From Myxococcaceae bacterium (GTDB lineage: Bacteria > Myxococcota > Myxococcia > Myxococcales > Myxococcaceae): a DNA stretch of 64,000 nucleotides. A program made the position numbers and the translations under genes. This document shows positions 63,983 through 64,000 of the stretch, in pieces. The DNA lies in NCBI GenBank assembly GCA_016793095.1, contig JAEUJQ010000083.1:1-64000 (forward strand), in the 5' to 3' direction. The stretch's first letter is position 1, and every line of letters begins with the position of its first letter. Below the pieces are notes generated by a model. That model was given only the letters and a program-made list of their open reading frames with translations, was not told the origin of the DNA and ran no database searches.

Positions 63983-64000
63983 CCGCTGTCCCACATGAAG

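Overview
The window is high-GC DNA (GC-rich codon third positions throughout, frequent GTG starts) from a Gram-negative, diderm bacterium, most likely a myxobacterium (Myxococcota). The reasons are an LptD and TonB-type receptor (outer membrane), many lipoproteins with Asp-Ala-Gly or Gly-Gly-Ser-Ala-Gly-Gly linkers, a protein with a MYXO-CTERM-like tail (Gly-Cys, hydrophobic segment, Arg cluster), and a large Lys/Glu-rich primary sigma factor in an rpsU-yqeY-dnaG-rpoD block. I see no rRNA, tRNA, CRISPR array, insertion sequence or prophage.

Layout. 0-1.2 kb: end of a TonB-dependent receptor and a HmuY-like lipoprotein (probable heme/iron uptake). 1.3-9 kb: an alpha/beta hydrolase, an AMIN-rod-AMIN envelope protein, LptD, and an Ig-like lipoprotein. 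9.1-13.1 kb: a TetR regulator overlapping an enoyl-CoA hydratase, then a minus-strand M23 peptidase and a lipoprotein. 13.1-16.4 kb: three lipoproteins, the first carrying a long Gly/Ala/Ser repeat. 16.4-23.4 kb: a membrane M28 peptidase and a tightly coupled minus-strand cluster of five exported or envelope proteins (secreted protein, CehA-type PHP metallohydrolase lipoprotein, beta-barrel-like protein, 74-residue protein, TlpA thioredoxin). 23.5-35.2 kb: a CARDB/Ig surface protein, two coupled membrane spermidine-synthase-like proteins, an isolated Flp-type pilin with its own terminator, and a YfhO-like membrane protein. 35.2-40.1 kb: polyprenyl synthetase, a GbsR/MarR regulator, a gamma-glutamylcyclotransferase-like protein, DUF1571, a ScdA/YtfE-like di-iron protein and a metallophosphoesterase. 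40.1-45.9 kb: a type II toxin-antitoxin pair directly upstream of eno-surE, then a fused 2-oxoacid:ferredoxin oxidoreductase (ferredoxin-alpha, beta-gamma). 45.9-47.8 kb: a small accessory patch with an unknown protein coupled to a GNAT acetyltransferase and an unlisted 57-residue protein. 47.8-52.8 kb: the macromolecular-synthesis operon rpsU-yqeY-dnaG-rpoD. 52.9-64 kb: free methionine sulfoxide reductase, two unknown proteins, a cell-wall amidase, a third membrane spermidine-synthase-like protein, a large Ig/propeller-like lipoprotein with a TTG start, and a Do/HtrA protease.

The common theme is envelope biogenesis and the cell surface: LPS assembly (lptD), wall hydrolysis (amidase, M23), quality control (HtrA, TlpA), isoprenoid carrier supply (polyprenyl synthetase), and many lipoproteins. 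The least explained parts are the five-gene exported cluster at 17.7-23.4 kb, the GNAT-linked pair at 46.1-47.5 kb, and three tandem 63-bp hairpin repeats between surE and the oxidoreductase. Function assignments come from motifs read by eye; no database search was run.
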